Shown one piece after another: positions 8,440 to 17,834 of a stretch of 64,000 bases of DNA. The position numbers were made by a program, and so were the translations under genes. The notes below the pieces were generated by a model. That model ran no database searches. It was not told the origin of the DNA and saw only the letters and a list, made by a program, of their open reading frames with translations. Source of the stretch: Chlorobaculum thiosulfatiphilum (GTDB lineage: Bacteria > Bacteroidota > Chlorobiia > Chlorobiales > Chlorobiaceae); contig NZ_VDCH01000005.1 in assembly GCF_006265165.1 (NCBI RefSeq), positions 62,001-126,000 on the forward strand, given 5' to 3'. The first letter of the stretch is position 1. Every line of letters starts with the position of its first letter.

Positions 8440-9700
8440 GAAATGTGTCATCGCGATCATCGTTTTGGTTACGGCAATCCACACTTTGTCTTTTACTCAA
8501 TCAAGCGTCAGCGCCAAGACGTGTTATTTTACTTCGAGACTTTTTAGCGCTTTAAAATATGAATGCAATAACAGGAGACGCGGTTCTGTTTTGCACTGTG
8601 GTGATGAATATTTTCATCGTATTTCAAGATTTTATTTCTTGCGTAATGGTTCCGAAATAAAACGGTATAAAAACGCGTAATGCTGGATGGTTTTAGATAA
8701 TAATCTGTTTTTGTTTGCGAATATTGCCGAATTTTTATTTCTATAACTTCCGCCATCTGATTCTCATGGCGGTCAAGCAGTCTCGCGAGATTTGACTGTG
8801 TTGCGTAACTTATTGATATTTAATGCTGTGTCAACGTGTTTCATTGTTTTGATAGAAGAAAATACATATTTAAAGTAACGTTTAAATATTTTTTTTGGTT
8901 TCTTTTTGCAGGTAAAAAGAACGATCTTTTTCACTTGTTATTGATATCGTCTGACGTGGCGCTGCGATCCTTATACGGCAATGGCAGTAAAAAAGGAATG
9001 GCAATTATATTGGCGTAAGAGATGTATTTTGTTTTTTTATTGTGGCCGAAATAATACGTATCTGAATTATTTCCTTTTTGTCTCGAATAAGGCGGTTTGT
9101 TAACTCTTTGTTAATGCCGTTAAAAGAGTCGTTTCTATGGAAAGAATATTATGGCTTATATTATGGGCATCTCTAAAAAGTCTTATGAGGTAGCTGAATT
9201 AGTGAGAATTGCAGTGTGTAAGCGATTTTACAGATGTATTAATAAAGTTTTTTAGGTGATTTTCAGAGGAGTATTCGACTTTTTAGAGATGCCCTTATAA
9301 GTATTGCGCAATAATTCCGCTGAAATATGCATGTCGTCTCTTTTTTCAAAAAGAGAGTAGCGTTTAACGCCGTAAAACATTTCTCTGTTAACGGGCTTGT
9401 TTCTGTTGCGACTGATCTGACTCTGTTCTGAACAAGTGGCTATCATCATGGCCCGCCCATCTTTTCTTGTGGGCGCATCTGAAAACCTTTTGCGCGACCT
9501 TTTGCCGCGTCGGGCGGCGCCCGAAATTCTCTGGTACTCTGTTGTACGCTCCGGTTTCGTCAATCCAACAGCCTTGCCCTCACGCCGTTCGTGACACTTT
9601 TTAGCGATGCCCGGTAGTCTGAAGCCGTTTCGATTGATTACCGCATTCCTTAAATTATGCGCTGCCGCCTCAACATGATAACCTCTATTCCCTACCGCAC
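8440..9700. other. AT-rich stretch without convincing genes
   Basis: About 1.26 kb with markedly higher AT than its surroundings, especially 8500-9300. Short open frames exist but none has a ribosome binding site with recognisable protein features. It contains the 130-bp MITE-like element at 9165-9294 and a related terminal motif at 9596-9612. The composition and repeats suggest foreign or decaying DNA between the protease pair and the YqhA-like gene. Confidence 0.6.
9165..9294. mobile_element. MITE-like element, 130 bp
   Basis: The ends are perfect 18-bp inverted repeats: GGGCATCTCTAAAAAGTC at 9165-9182 and its reverse complement at 9277-9294. Both flanks carry TTAT (9161-9164 and 9295-9298), a plausible 4-bp target duplication. 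The 94-bp interior encodes nothing. It is best read as a non-autonomous element mobilised in trans; the parent family was not identified. A third, imperfect copy of the end lies at 9596-9612. Confidence 0.7.
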
Positions 9701-10168
9701 ATGATGCAAAAACTGCTTTCTTCGAGCCGCTACCTGGTACTCATCGCCGTTGCGGGAACCTTTCTGGCCGCGCTGACGCTGCTCGTGTATGGCGGTATTT
9801 CGGTGTTCCAGCTCATCGCCGATACCATCATGCACGCGGAGATTTCCGGCAAGACAGGCAAAATCCTCGTACTCGGCTTCATCGAATCCATCGACCTGTT
9901 TTTGCTCGGCACGGTCTTTTTCATCACTGCGCTGGGGCTGTACGAGCTGTTCATCGACGATACAATCACTCTTCCCGCCTGGCTGGTCATCCACACCCTC
10001 GACGATCTCAAAAACAAGCTGATCGGCGTCATCGTCGTGGTCATGGCGGTCGTCTTTCTTGGTCACGTCATCAAATGGCATGGCGAACAGGAGCTGATCT
10101 GGCTCGGCGGCGCGATCTCGCTCGTCACCGCAGCCCTGACCTGGTTTGTCGGCAGCAAGAAGAAGTAG
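9701..10168 (+). CDS. YqhA-like (UPF0114) membrane protein
   Basis: A 155-residue integral membrane protein with about four hydrophobic segments (residues about 10-35, 55-85, 105-125, 135-150). The family signature region is LGFIESIDLFLLGTVFFITA followed by GLYELF. UPF0114 proteins are widespread inner-membrane proteins of unknown function. Two adjacent ATGs (9701, 9704) are equally possible. It stands alone and nothing nearby suggests a pathway. Confidence 0.82.
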   Translation: MMQKLLSSSRYLVLIAVAGTFLAALTLLVYGGISVFQLIADTIMHAEISGKTGKILVLGFIESIDLFLLGTVFFITALGLYELFIDDTITLPAWLVIHTLDDLKNKLIGVIVVVMAVVFLGHVIKWHGEQELIWLGGAISLVTAALTWFVGSKKK

Positions 10169-10322
10169 AGGAGGTCAGGGCAGGCTCGGCAGCTTGTCAC
10201 TGTGGAGTGAACAATGCATCGAATTTCCATTTGACGGCGGTCGTTCCGGAATGTATTCGCGGATTTCCGTCAGGTCGTGTTCGTTGCGGACAACGTGTTC
10301 CCAATCATCGCCTTGCGCTTGC

Positions 10323-11447
10323 TCAGTACCACTTTCTCGACCGGTAGTATTTCAGGAAACCGAAGACGATCAGCAGCATAAGGCCAAGCACGGCGTAGTA
10401 GCCCCACCAGAGGTTCAGCTCCGGCATGTTCCGGAAGTTCATGCCGTAAACACCCGCGATGAACGACAGCGGCATGAAGATCGTGGCGATCATGGTGAGG
10501 AACTTCATGATTTCGTTCATCCGGTTGTTGACCCCCGCCAGCCAGGTTTCGTGCATGCTCGTGACGATCTCGCGGAACACCTCGACCGTGTCGATCACCA
10601 GAATGACGTGGTCATAGACGTCGCGAAAGTAGTGCTCCACCAGGTCGCCAACCACCGCGAAGTCGTCGCGCGAAATGCTGCCGATGATCTCCCGCAGCGG
10701 CCAGACAGCCTTGCGGAACATGATCAGCTCCCGCTTGAGGGCGTTCAGGGCGTTGAAGCTCTCCTGGCTGAAGGTGGCCACCAGGTCGGCGTCGAGCAGG
10801 TCGATGCGGTTTTCGATCTCTTCGAGTGTCGAGAAGTAGTGATCCACGACCGCATCGACGAGCGTGTAGGCCAGAAAGTCCGCCTCGTGCTTCCTGAGCT
10901 TGGCGTTCGGGCTGTCGATGCGCTGGCGGACAGGGTCGAACATGTCGCCCGGCCTCTCCTGGAAGGTGATGATCCAGCCGGGGCCGACGACGACGCTCAA
11001 CTGCTCATGGCCGACTTCGCCGTGCTCCTGGTTGAAGTCGAGCATCTGGAGCGTCAGGTAGAGATAGCGCTCGAAATCCTCCACCTTCGGGCGCTGGCCG
11101 GTGTGCAAGATGTCCTCCAGCGTCAGCGGATCGATGCCGAAAAGCTCCCCGATCTTCTCGATCACGCCGGTCTCGTGCAGTCCGGCGACATCGATCCAGA
11201 GCACCTTGAAGCGCTCCTTCAGGGCGAGGCACTCCTCGACGTTGCCGACGGAAAGCGTAACAGCCTGCTTTTCGTCGTAGCCGATGGCTGTGATTTCGGT
11301 TTTTTCGACCTTCTGCTCGCCGATATGGATGAGCGAACCCGGCGGCTGGCCAATCGATTTGTGGCGGCTGCGAAGCACCTTTTTTTCGCTCTTCCGCCGG
11401 TGGCGGGTTGCGTGAGCCGGATGCAGGGCTGGCATATCGTTTTTCAT
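10323..11447 (-). CDS. corA: CorA-family magnesium/cobalt channel
   Basis: This 374-residue protein has a long cytoplasmic N-terminal domain and two C-terminal membrane helices. The selectivity motif YGMNF is present at the end of the first helix (FIAGVYGMNFRNMPEL), and the protein ends in a basic tail (KYYRSRKWY), as in CorA. CorA forms pentameric Mg2+ channels gated by intracellular Mg2+. The gene is monocistronic as far as can be seen, converging with the YqhA-like gene. Confidence 0.95.
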   Translation of the reverse strand: MKNDMPALHPAHATRHRRKSEKKVLRSRHKSIGQPPGSLIHIGEQKVEKTEITAIGYDEKQAVTLSVGNVEECLALKERFKVLWIDVAGLHETGVIEKIGELFGIDPLTLEDILHTGQRPKVEDFERYLYLTLQMLDFNQEHGEVGHEQLSVVVGPGWIITFQERPGDMFDPVRQRIDSPNAKLRKHEADFLAYTLVDAVVDHYFSTLEEIENRIDLLDADLVATFSQESFNALNALKRELIMFRKAVWPLREIIGSISRDDFAVVGDLVEHYFRDVYDHVILVIDTVEVFREIVTSMHETWLAGVNNRMNEIMKFLTMIATIFMPLSFIAGVYGMNFRNMPELNLWWGYYAVLGLMLLIVFGFLKYYRSRKWY

Positions 11448-11519
11448 AGGAAAGTCCTCGCTGGTTAATCCTGCTTTTGCATCAGCGCATCTGCGCGATG
11501 GCCTCCGCCGGGCGCTCCG

Positions 11520-12800
11520 TCAGATCAGCGGCTGGCTGGCGATGGCTCGCCTCAGCTCCTGCATGACGGTGCTGATGGTGTGTCGTTCGCGGAGCCAGTC
11601 GGGCGCTGCCTGGAGGTTGCCGAACGACCAGCCGGAGGCCATCGCGCGGAACAGCTCCATGATCGCTCCGGCGTTTCCGGCGGGCGCGCACATGCCGCCG
11701 GACTCGACTGCCAGCCGCGCTGCTTCACCTTCGGGCGCGACGGCGCAGAGCGGCAGCCCCATGCCGAGCGCATCGATTAGCCGATCCGGCACGACGACCG
11801 TGCTGGCGGCGCTGTTGCTGAGCACGGCGCAGAAGAACGCCGTGTTTCGGCACGTCTCCAGTTCGCGGTCGATGCCGCCGGTTTCATCGAGAACGAAGAG
11901 TTGCCGGATCGGCTTTTTTGCGGCGCGGCGCAGCAGCTCCGGTACGCCATCGCCGAAGAGCGCCAGTTCGACTCCGCCCGCCGCGATGCCGTCGGCGCGA
12001 ATCCACGCATCGAGACCGGCGAGGAGCGCCTTGAGGTCGCCCTTGGGCAACTCGTCCACCAGCAGCGCGACGCGCAGCACCGTTCCGGGCGTTTTCGACT
12101 CCTGCCGCCGGAAGGCCGGATGCGACGGATCGAAGGCCGGAGGCACGATAGTCACATGGTTATAATCGAGCCGACCCGGGTACTTCTTCAGAAAGTACTC
12201 CTTGAGGAAGCGGTTCGGCGTCAGCAGGGGTACGCCCGAAAGCAGAATGTGCTCTTCGGCTTTGGCGGCGGCGGAGCGGGATGCGCCGGGCGCGGGCATC
12301 GCCGGATCGAGCGGCGCGGTGATGTCGAGCATGAGGTTCAGCGAGCGCCGCCTCGTGACGTTGAGCGCGAGCATGAGCGGCTCCAGCGGCGGGCCTTGCG
12401 CGTAGAGCAGGTCGATCTCCGGATCCTGTTCGAGCAACTGCTCGACGGTAGCTTCGGCGCTTTTCTGCCAGAGCGAGCCATCGGTCACGCTTTTGAACTG
12501 GCGGGCCAGGTTGCCCTTGAACGGACGGCTCGCGCCAGGCGCCTCCCTTCCGTGCAGGAGCGCGCAGCGGGCGGCGGCATCGAGGTCGCCCGCGTCGAGG
12601 TCGGGGGCCGTACGGTATAACTCGCTGACGCCGTTCGCGCCGGAGCTGACGCCCGTCGCCATGCCGGCGATGGCGGGAGGGGCGACGGCAACCGGCGACC
12701 AGCCGATGGCGGCGAAATTGGAGGCGAACTTCCAGGCCCTCGATGCGCCGCCGGTGACGTAGGGCGGGAAGTTGCGGGTTAGAATCAGAACTTTGCTCAC
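11520..12800 (-). CDS. Glycosyltransferase, GT4-like
   Basis: A 426-residue protein starting SKVLILTRNFPPYVTGGASR, the N-terminal Rossmann pattern of GT-B enzymes with the glycine-rich acceptor loop. A C-terminal half with GMGLPLCAVAPEGEAARLAV resembles the donor-site region of GT4 enzymes. It should transfer a sugar from a nucleotide donor in the cytoplasm; donor and acceptor are unknown. It starts at GTG overlapping the YfhO-like stop by 4 bp (GTGA) and is the last gene of the glycan cluster. Confidence 0.75.
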   Translation of the reverse strand: MSKVLILTRNFPPYVTGGASRAWKFASNFAAIGWSPVAVAPPAIAGMATGVSSGANGVSELYRTAPDLDAGDLDAAARCALLHGREAPGASRPFKGNLARQFKSVTDGSLWQKSAEATVEQLLEQDPEIDLLYAQGPPLEPLMLALNVTRRRSLNLMLDITAPLDPAMPAPGASRSAAAKAEEHILLSGVPLLTPNRFLKEYFLKKYPGRLDYNHVTIVPPAFDPSHPAFRRQESKTPGTVLRVALLVDELPKGDLKALLAGLDAWIRADGIAAGGVELALFGDGVPELLRRAAKKPIRQLFVLDETGGIDRELETCRNTAFFCAVLSNSAASTVVVPDRLIDALGMGLPLCAVAPEGEAARLAVESGGMCAPAGNAGAIMELFRAMASGWSFGNLQAAPDWLRERHTISTVMQELRRAIASQPLI

Positions 12801-15184
12801 GGTTTGCCCGATGGTTTGGTGGCTTTCGAGATTTTCGACCTTCCGCGTCCCGCGACGACGCCGGTAACGATGAGGCCGAGCGACAGGAGCGTCGCAGCGA
12901 GCGAGACCGCGCGGCCCGTCTCGAAACGGCTCCGGTCATAGACGAAGCGCACCTCGTGCTCGCCCGGCGGCACCACGACGCCGCGAATGACGCCATCGAC
13001 CTTGAGCGTCTCATGCTCGCGGCCATCGACCGTGAGCTTCCAGCGTTCGGGATAAAAGACTTCGCTTACCGCGACGAGCGCCTCGCCCTCGGCGCGAACC
13101 TTCAGCGCCATCGACTCGGCACTGCGCTGCATCGAGAGCACTTCGCCGCCCGAAAAGCGCTTCACGCCCCGCCACGGCGCTCCGGTGACGGCAACGCCGC
13201 CGTCGGCGCTCCGCCCGGCCATCACCGCCTCGGTCGCCTCGCCATCGCTCTCTGCGGCGGCGGCCCACGGCGCGAACCAGGCTCTTGGCATCGTGCCCGC
13301 AAGCTCATAAACCGCGACCGGCACTTCGCCGGAGACGAGGTTCAGCTTTCCGGCGAACACCGGCTTCAGGGCGGGATCACTGATGGGCGCGGGGCTGAGG
13401 AGGTACCGGACGTTGAGCATCCGGAGCACGTCGAGGTTGGCGAGGTTATCGGTGCGGGCGAGCAGCTCCTGATACAGGCCGAGCTTGGCGGCGTGATAGC
13501 CGCCAACCGATTCGACGCCCGCGAGGCTGAACTTGTTCTCCGCGAAGAGGCGGCCAACCGGATAGATGCGGAACGCCCCCTCGCGGCTGGCGAGGAAGCG
13601 GGTCACGTCGTCCTCTTCGAGCGCCCGGTCGAGCGAGGCGCGCTCCACCAGCGGCGAAGCCCGTAGCGAGCGCTCGTTGGGCGAAACGATGCGATGGTCG
13701 ATCCAGCCGAGGTCGGCGCACGACAGCGCGACCAGAGCGATAGCCGCCGCTTGCGCGCCGATCATCTTCCGCGCGGCGAGCCACAGCAATCCGGCAATGG
13801 CCGCCGAGGCGACGATCAGCACGAACAGGCTGCCGCGCCACAGCTCCCAGCGCAGGTTGCCGACCATCGTCACCAGATCGTAGTTGTCGATCGGCACGGG
13901 CGGAAACGCAGCGCGAAGCAGTTGTTCGAGTCCGCCTTCAAAGGAGAGAAAGAGCACCGCCGCCACGCCGACGGCAATTCCGCCCCATTTGAGCAACGGC
14001 GCGGAGTCGTCGAGCGGCTTGTCGAGCCACGCCTGTAGCCCGTAACCGGCGAGCAGCGCGAGGCAGAGCGCCACGACAATCAGCACCATCGAGGGCACCC
14101 GGAAGGAGCTGAACTTTGGCGCGAAGTGGTAGAAGAGGTCATAGACCGGGCTGAAAAAGTTGCCGAACGAAAGCAGGAGCGCCAGCGCCGTCATGGCGGC
14201 GAGGAAAAGCACCATCGGCTTCCGGCGGCCAGCCACGACTCCGGCGATGGCCAGGCCCAGCACGACGAGGCCCGCGTAGTGCGGAAAATCGGTGAAGGGC
14301 ATGAAGCCCCAGTAGCTGACGCCGCCGAAGCCGAACGCGCCGGGCATGAGGTAGGTGAGAAGTTCGGCGGGGTGCATCGACCAGAGCGTGGCGTAGCGAT
14401 ACGCCTCGGCGGCGTCGCCCGCGCCGGAACGCGCCGAGAAGGGCAGGTAGCCGAGCGCCGGAAGATAGACCTGCAAGGCGATGGCCACGCCGAGCGCAAG
14501 CGCCGCGAGGGCGAGTCCGCCGCTCTTTATTTTCGAGACCCCCTCCCGCTTTTCGACCAGAATTTTCAAGGCAAGCAGCGGCGCGACCAGCATCCACGAA
14601 TACCAGGCGATCTGCACGTGGGCGCGCTGGAGCTGCAAGCCGAGCACGAGCGCCAAGAGTCCGGCATCGGCGAGGCTGCCGCGTTCAGCGAGGCGAATCG
14701 CCGCCCAGAGCGCCCACGGCATGTACGCCGCCGTCATGAGCTGGCTGCCGTGCCCGTAGGCGAGCATGGCGGTCATGTAGGGATTGAGCATGAAAGCCGA
14801 TCCGGCAAGGAAGGCCGCCGTGCTGCCGAGACCCAGCCGCCGCGCGAGCGCGAAGCCGCCCATTCCGGCAAAGACGAGGTGCAGGAGCTGGATGTAGATC
14901 GGGTCGAGATGCAAAAAGCCGAAGAGCTGGTTTGGCAGATAGAGGCCGCTCAGATAGCTGAAGGCCGCCACGGTCGGCATTCCCGAAAAGGTCCAGGGCT
15001 GCCAGAGCGGGTAGTGGCCGGATTGCGCCTGCAACGCCTGGAGTGCCCGGTCGAGCGCCATTGGCGTGACGCTGTCGGGCGATCCCGGCACGAACTGCAA
15101 CGTGAGCATCGGGCCGAAGGGAACGGCGAGCAAAAGGGCAAACAGGACTATGGCGGCCAGGTATGGCCAGGCAACTTTTTTCAC
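12797..15184 (-). CDS. YfhO-like multi-spanning membrane protein
   Basis: At 795 residues this is the largest glycan-cluster gene. It begins with a membrane segment (MKKVAWPYLAAIVLFALLLA), has about a dozen hydrophobic helices over the first 500 residues, and ends with a soluble domain followed by one more helix and a basic tail. This layout matches the YfhO family, thought to be GT-C type glycosyltransferases using lipid-linked sugars, some of which decorate teichoic acid or other glycans. The substrate is not deducible. It starts at GTG in a 4-bp overlap with the flippase stop. Confidence 0.78.
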   Translation of the reverse strand: MKKVAWPYLAAIVLFALLLAVPFGPMLTLQFVPGSPDSVTPMALDRALQALQAQSGHYPLWQPWTFSGMPTVAAFSYLSGLYLPNQLFGFLHLDPIYIQLLHLVFAGMGGFALARRLGLGSTAAFLAGSAFMLNPYMTAMLAYGHGSQLMTAAYMPWALWAAIRLAERGSLADAGLLALVLGLQLQRAHVQIAWYSWMLVAPLLALKILVEKREGVSKIKSGGLALAALALGVAIALQVYLPALGYLPFSARSGAGDAAEAYRYATLWSMHPAELLTYLMPGAFGFGGVSYWGFMPFTDFPHYAGLVVLGLAIAGVVAGRRKPMVLFLAAMTALALLLSFGNFFSPVYDLFYHFAPKFSSFRVPSMVLIVVALCLALLAGYGLQAWLDKPLDDSAPLLKWGGIAVGVAAVLFLSFEGGLEQLLRAAFPPVPIDNYDLVTMVGNLRWELWRGSLFVLIVASAAIAGLLWLAARKMIGAQAAAIALVALSCADLGWIDHRIVSPNERSLRASPLVERASLDRALEEDDVTRFLASREGAFRIYPVGRLFAENKFSLAGVESVGGYHAAKLGLYQELLARTDNLANLDVLRMLNVRYLLSPAPISDPALKPVFAGKLNLVSGEVPVAVYELAGTMPRAWFAPWAAAAESDGEATEAVMAGRSADGGVAVTGAPWRGVKRFSGGEVLSMQRSAESMALKVRAEGEALVAVSEVFYPERWKLTVDGREHETLKVDGVIRGVVVPPGEHEVRFVYDRSRFETGRAVSLAATLLSLGLIVTGVVAGRGRSKISKATKPSGKP

Positions 15185-16677
15185 GGAGCTTCGTTCGACC
15201 GGTTACGTTTCAGAAAAGGAAAGAGCTTGAAAATAACCTCCGTCTCCTCCGGTTCCAACCGGAAGGCCCGGATCAGCAGCGCGTAGAGCGCCGTGCCTGT
15301 CACCCCGGCGAGCGCGAGAAGCGCCAGCGGCGGCAGAGGCGGCGCGGCGTACCGGACGCCAAGCATCACCGCCCCGGCAGCGACGCCCGCCGCCGTCGGC
15401 TTCCAGAGCGCGGCGGAGAGGTACGGAATCCCCAGCAGATGGCGCAGCTCCGCCATCCGCGCGAGCGTCAAGAGCGCCATGACAATCAGCGTCGAGAGCG
15501 CCGCGCCGTTCAGCCCGAATCGCGGAATCAAGAGCCAGTGCAAGAGCACCTGAAGCAGCAGCGCCACGGCCTGGTTCATCATGCTCAGTCGCTCGCCGCC
15601 GCTCATGGCGAGCACCGTGCTGCCGAGGCCGAACCACGCCAGCAGCAGCGATGAAACGGAGAGCAGCACGAGCGCCACCGCTCCGTCGCCGAATCCCTTG
15701 CCGAACACCGAAAGCACTTCGGCGGGAAAGAGCGCGAGCAGGAGGAACGGCGGCATGACCAGCGTCAGCGTCCAGCGCGTGACCATCTCGTAGGTCGCCC
15801 GGACGCCGCCGTAATCCTGCCGTCCGTGACAGGCGGCGATCATCGGCGCGGCGATTCCGGAAAAGGCCAGCAAGACGGAGCGCAAGAGTCCCGCCGTGCG
15901 GGCGGCGGGCTGGTAGAGGCCGACCGTGCCAACGTCGGTCAGAAAGCCGAGCATCACCACGTCGATCCAGTGCGACAGGATCGAGAAAAACGCCACGGCG
16001 AGCAGTGGCAGGGCGAAGCGGTTCAGCTCCCGGTTGCTCCCGGCGCGGAGCACATCGTTCAGCTCGACGCCGGTCATCCGCCTGAAGCCCGGCAGAATCC
16101 ACGCCATCGCCGCGAGCGGCGCGATCACGAAGGGCAGCGCCAACGCGGCCTCGCGTCCCCAGAGCTGGCGGGCGGCAAGCATCGAGAAGAGAAAGAGTCC
16201 GGGCATGATGATTTGCGTCGCCACCATTTTTGGCATGAGGCGTTGATGCGCCTGAATGGCGAACCCGGCCATGTTTGCCGTCACCGACAATGGCAGCGCC
16301 AAGGCGACCGCGAGCAGCGTCATGCGCAACAGCCCGCCGCCGTGCAGAAGCGAGGCGAGTTGGCCGGAGAAGAGCGCGATCAGAAGCCCCGCGAAGAGGG
16401 CCGCAAGCGAAGTTCGTTTGATGGCGGCGGCGATGGTCTGCCGCCTCGCCTCGCCCTGGCGCTGGTTGACGAAGCGCAAGAGACCCAGGTCGTAGCCGCC
16501 AATCGCGATCACCTCGGCCACCTGCTGCACCGCGACCACGAGCGCATACACGCCGAGCGCATCGACGCCGAGCAGCCGCGCGGCGGCAAGATTGTAGCCG
16601 AACCGCACCGCCTGCCCGAACACTAACCCGGCCATCGAAATACCGGCCTCCCGCGCGATAGTCACCTCGCGCTTCAC
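15181..16677 (-). CDS. Polysaccharide flippase (Wzx/MATE-like, MOP superfamily)
   Basis: About 498 residues with some 12-14 hydrophobic segments, starting near REAGISMAGLVFGQAVRFGY, and the early motif NLAAARLLGVDALGVYAL typical of O-antigen/polysaccharide translocases. It should flip a lipid-linked oligosaccharide across the inner membrane. An ATG at 16740 exists, but GTG at 16677 overlaps the upstream stop by 4 bp (GTGA), the same junction style as its neighbours, and is preferred. Confidence 0.85.
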   Translation of the reverse strand: MKREVTIAREAGISMAGLVFGQAVRFGYNLAAARLLGVDALGVYALVVAVQQVAEVIAIGGYDLGLLRFVNQRQGEARRQTIAAAIKRTSLAALFAGLLIALFSGQLASLLHGGGLLRMTLLAVALALPLSVTANMAGFAIQAHQRLMPKMVATQIIMPGLFLFSMLAARQLWGREAALALPFVIAPLAAMAWILPGFRRMTGVELNDVLRAGSNRELNRFALPLLAVAFFSILSHWIDVVMLGFLTDVGTVGLYQPAARTAGLLRSVLLAFSGIAAPMIAACHGRQDYGGVRATYEMVTRWTLTLVMPPFLLLALFPAEVLSVFGKGFGDGAVALVLLSVSSLLLAWFGLGSTVLAMSGGERLSMMNQAVALLLQVLLHWLLIPRFGLNGAALSTLIVMALLTLARMAELRHLLGIPYLSAALWKPTAAGVAAGAVMLGVRYAAPPLPPLALLALAGVTGTALYALLIRAFRLEPEETEVIFKLFPFLKRNRSNEAP

Positions 16678-17834
16678 GTCCGCCTCCGCTGCATGGCGTC
16701 GCGCAACTCGCTCGCCATCGCGGCGGCGAGCGTGTCCCAACTGTGCGCCCGGGCGAACGCCTGCCGCTCCGCCCGCCGCCCGTCGTCGAGCGCCTCCGGC
16801 ACGAGCCGCACGAACTCCTCAGGCGTCGCGGCCACATGCGCCACGCCGCTCGCCTTCCGGACGGCATCGCAATAGTCGATGGCAAGAATCGGCACCCCCG
16901 CCGCCGCGTACTCGTAGAGCTTGTTCGGATTCGAGGCCCGCTTCAGTGCGCTCCGTTCGAGCGGCATCAGCGCCAGATCGAAGCGCTGCACCCACGCCGG
17001 AAGCTCGTCGTAGGCCACCTTGCCGACCCAGTGCACGTTCGGCAGGCCGAAGAGCGCCGAGTGCCGCTCCGCCCAGTCACGCGCGTACGCTGGGCCGACG
17101 AGCACGACGCTGTACTCCGGCCACGCGCGGGCGAGCGAGGCGACGAGATCGGCGTCGAGCCAGTCCATCGCTCCCGCGTAGCCAAGGATCGGTCGCGGCA
17201 ACCCGCCAAGCTCTGGCGGGATATCGACGCGTGGCGTGGCGAAGTGCTCGAACTCGACGCCGTTGCCGAGTTCGACGCAGCGCTGCTCCGGACGGGGCCT
17301 GAGCTTGTCGAGCAGCAGATCGCTCACGGAGAAAATCACGTCGGCCTTTTCGACAAATCGCTGCATCGATTCGCGCAGCCACGGCTGGCCGGGCGTGAAG
17401 CCGAGGTGGTCGTCGTTGGCGTCGTAAAAGCGCAACCGGCACGGCATCGAGGCCGCCGCCTCGCCCCAGTAGATGTTGCTCAAGCCGATGATCCGGTCGG
17501 CGGAGGCGAAGCCGAGCGCCCGGCCCCAGAAGGCGGCAAGCGTTCGCCCTGCCTGCGTGACGAGCCACCGGATGAGCGCGTTGTCGAAAAGCTGCGGCTT
17601 GCCCGGCGGAATGGTTTTGAGGAACGGCACCGTCACGACCGTCACGCGCCCACGCTTCACCGGCAGCCAGTGGCTCCGGCGGCCCACGGCGAACGGCTCG
17701 ATGAAGAGGATGCGCCACGCTTCCGGAAAACGGGCGAGCAGCCGCTGCTTTCGGGTCGAAAGAAAATCCCACTGGATTTCGGAGAACCAGACGAGATCGA
17801 TCCGCTCCGCGCTGTCGTTACCGCCGCGCCGCAA
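16674..17834 (-). CDS. Glycosyltransferase, GT4-like
   Basis: A 386-residue GT-B type protein. The N-terminal half has RIDLVWFSEIQWDFLSTRKQ and a middle stretch FYDANDDHLGFTPGQP seen in related sugar transferases. The C-terminal domain has ILGYAGAMDWLDADLV, LALMPLERSALKRASNPNKL and YEYAAAGVPILAI, the donor-binding region of GT4 enzymes. The apparent start is TTG at 17834, overlapping the methyltransferase by 17 bp. Donor and acceptor are unknown. Confidence 0.82.
   Translation of the reverse strand: MRRGGNDSAERIDLVWFSEIQWDFLSTRKQRLLARFPEAWRILFIEPFAVGRRSHWLPVKRGRVTVVTVPFLKTIPPGKPQLFDNALIRWLVTQAGRTLAAFWGRALGFASADRIIGLSNIYWGEAAASMPCRLRFYDANDDHLGFTPGQPWLRESMQRFVEKADVIFSVSDLLLDKLRPRPEQRCVELGNGVEFEHFATPRVDIPPELGGLPRPILGYAGAMDWLDADLVASLARAWPEYSVVLVGPAYARDWAERHSALFGLPNVHWVGKVAYDELPAWVQRFDLALMPLERSALKRASNPNKLYEYAAAGVPILAIDYCDAVRKASGVAHVAATPEEFVRLVPEALDDGRRAERQAFARAHSWDTLAAAMASELRDAMQRRRT

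Noticed and set aside
8836-9018. 60-codon frame in the AT-rich region
   Set aside because: No ribosome binding site, Phe/Lys-rich composition typical of random AT-rich DNA, and no family likeness.
9252-9563. 103-codon minus-strand frame across the MITE end
   Set aside because: It runs across the MITE border and its sequence fits no transposase I can name; more likely chance in decayed DNA.
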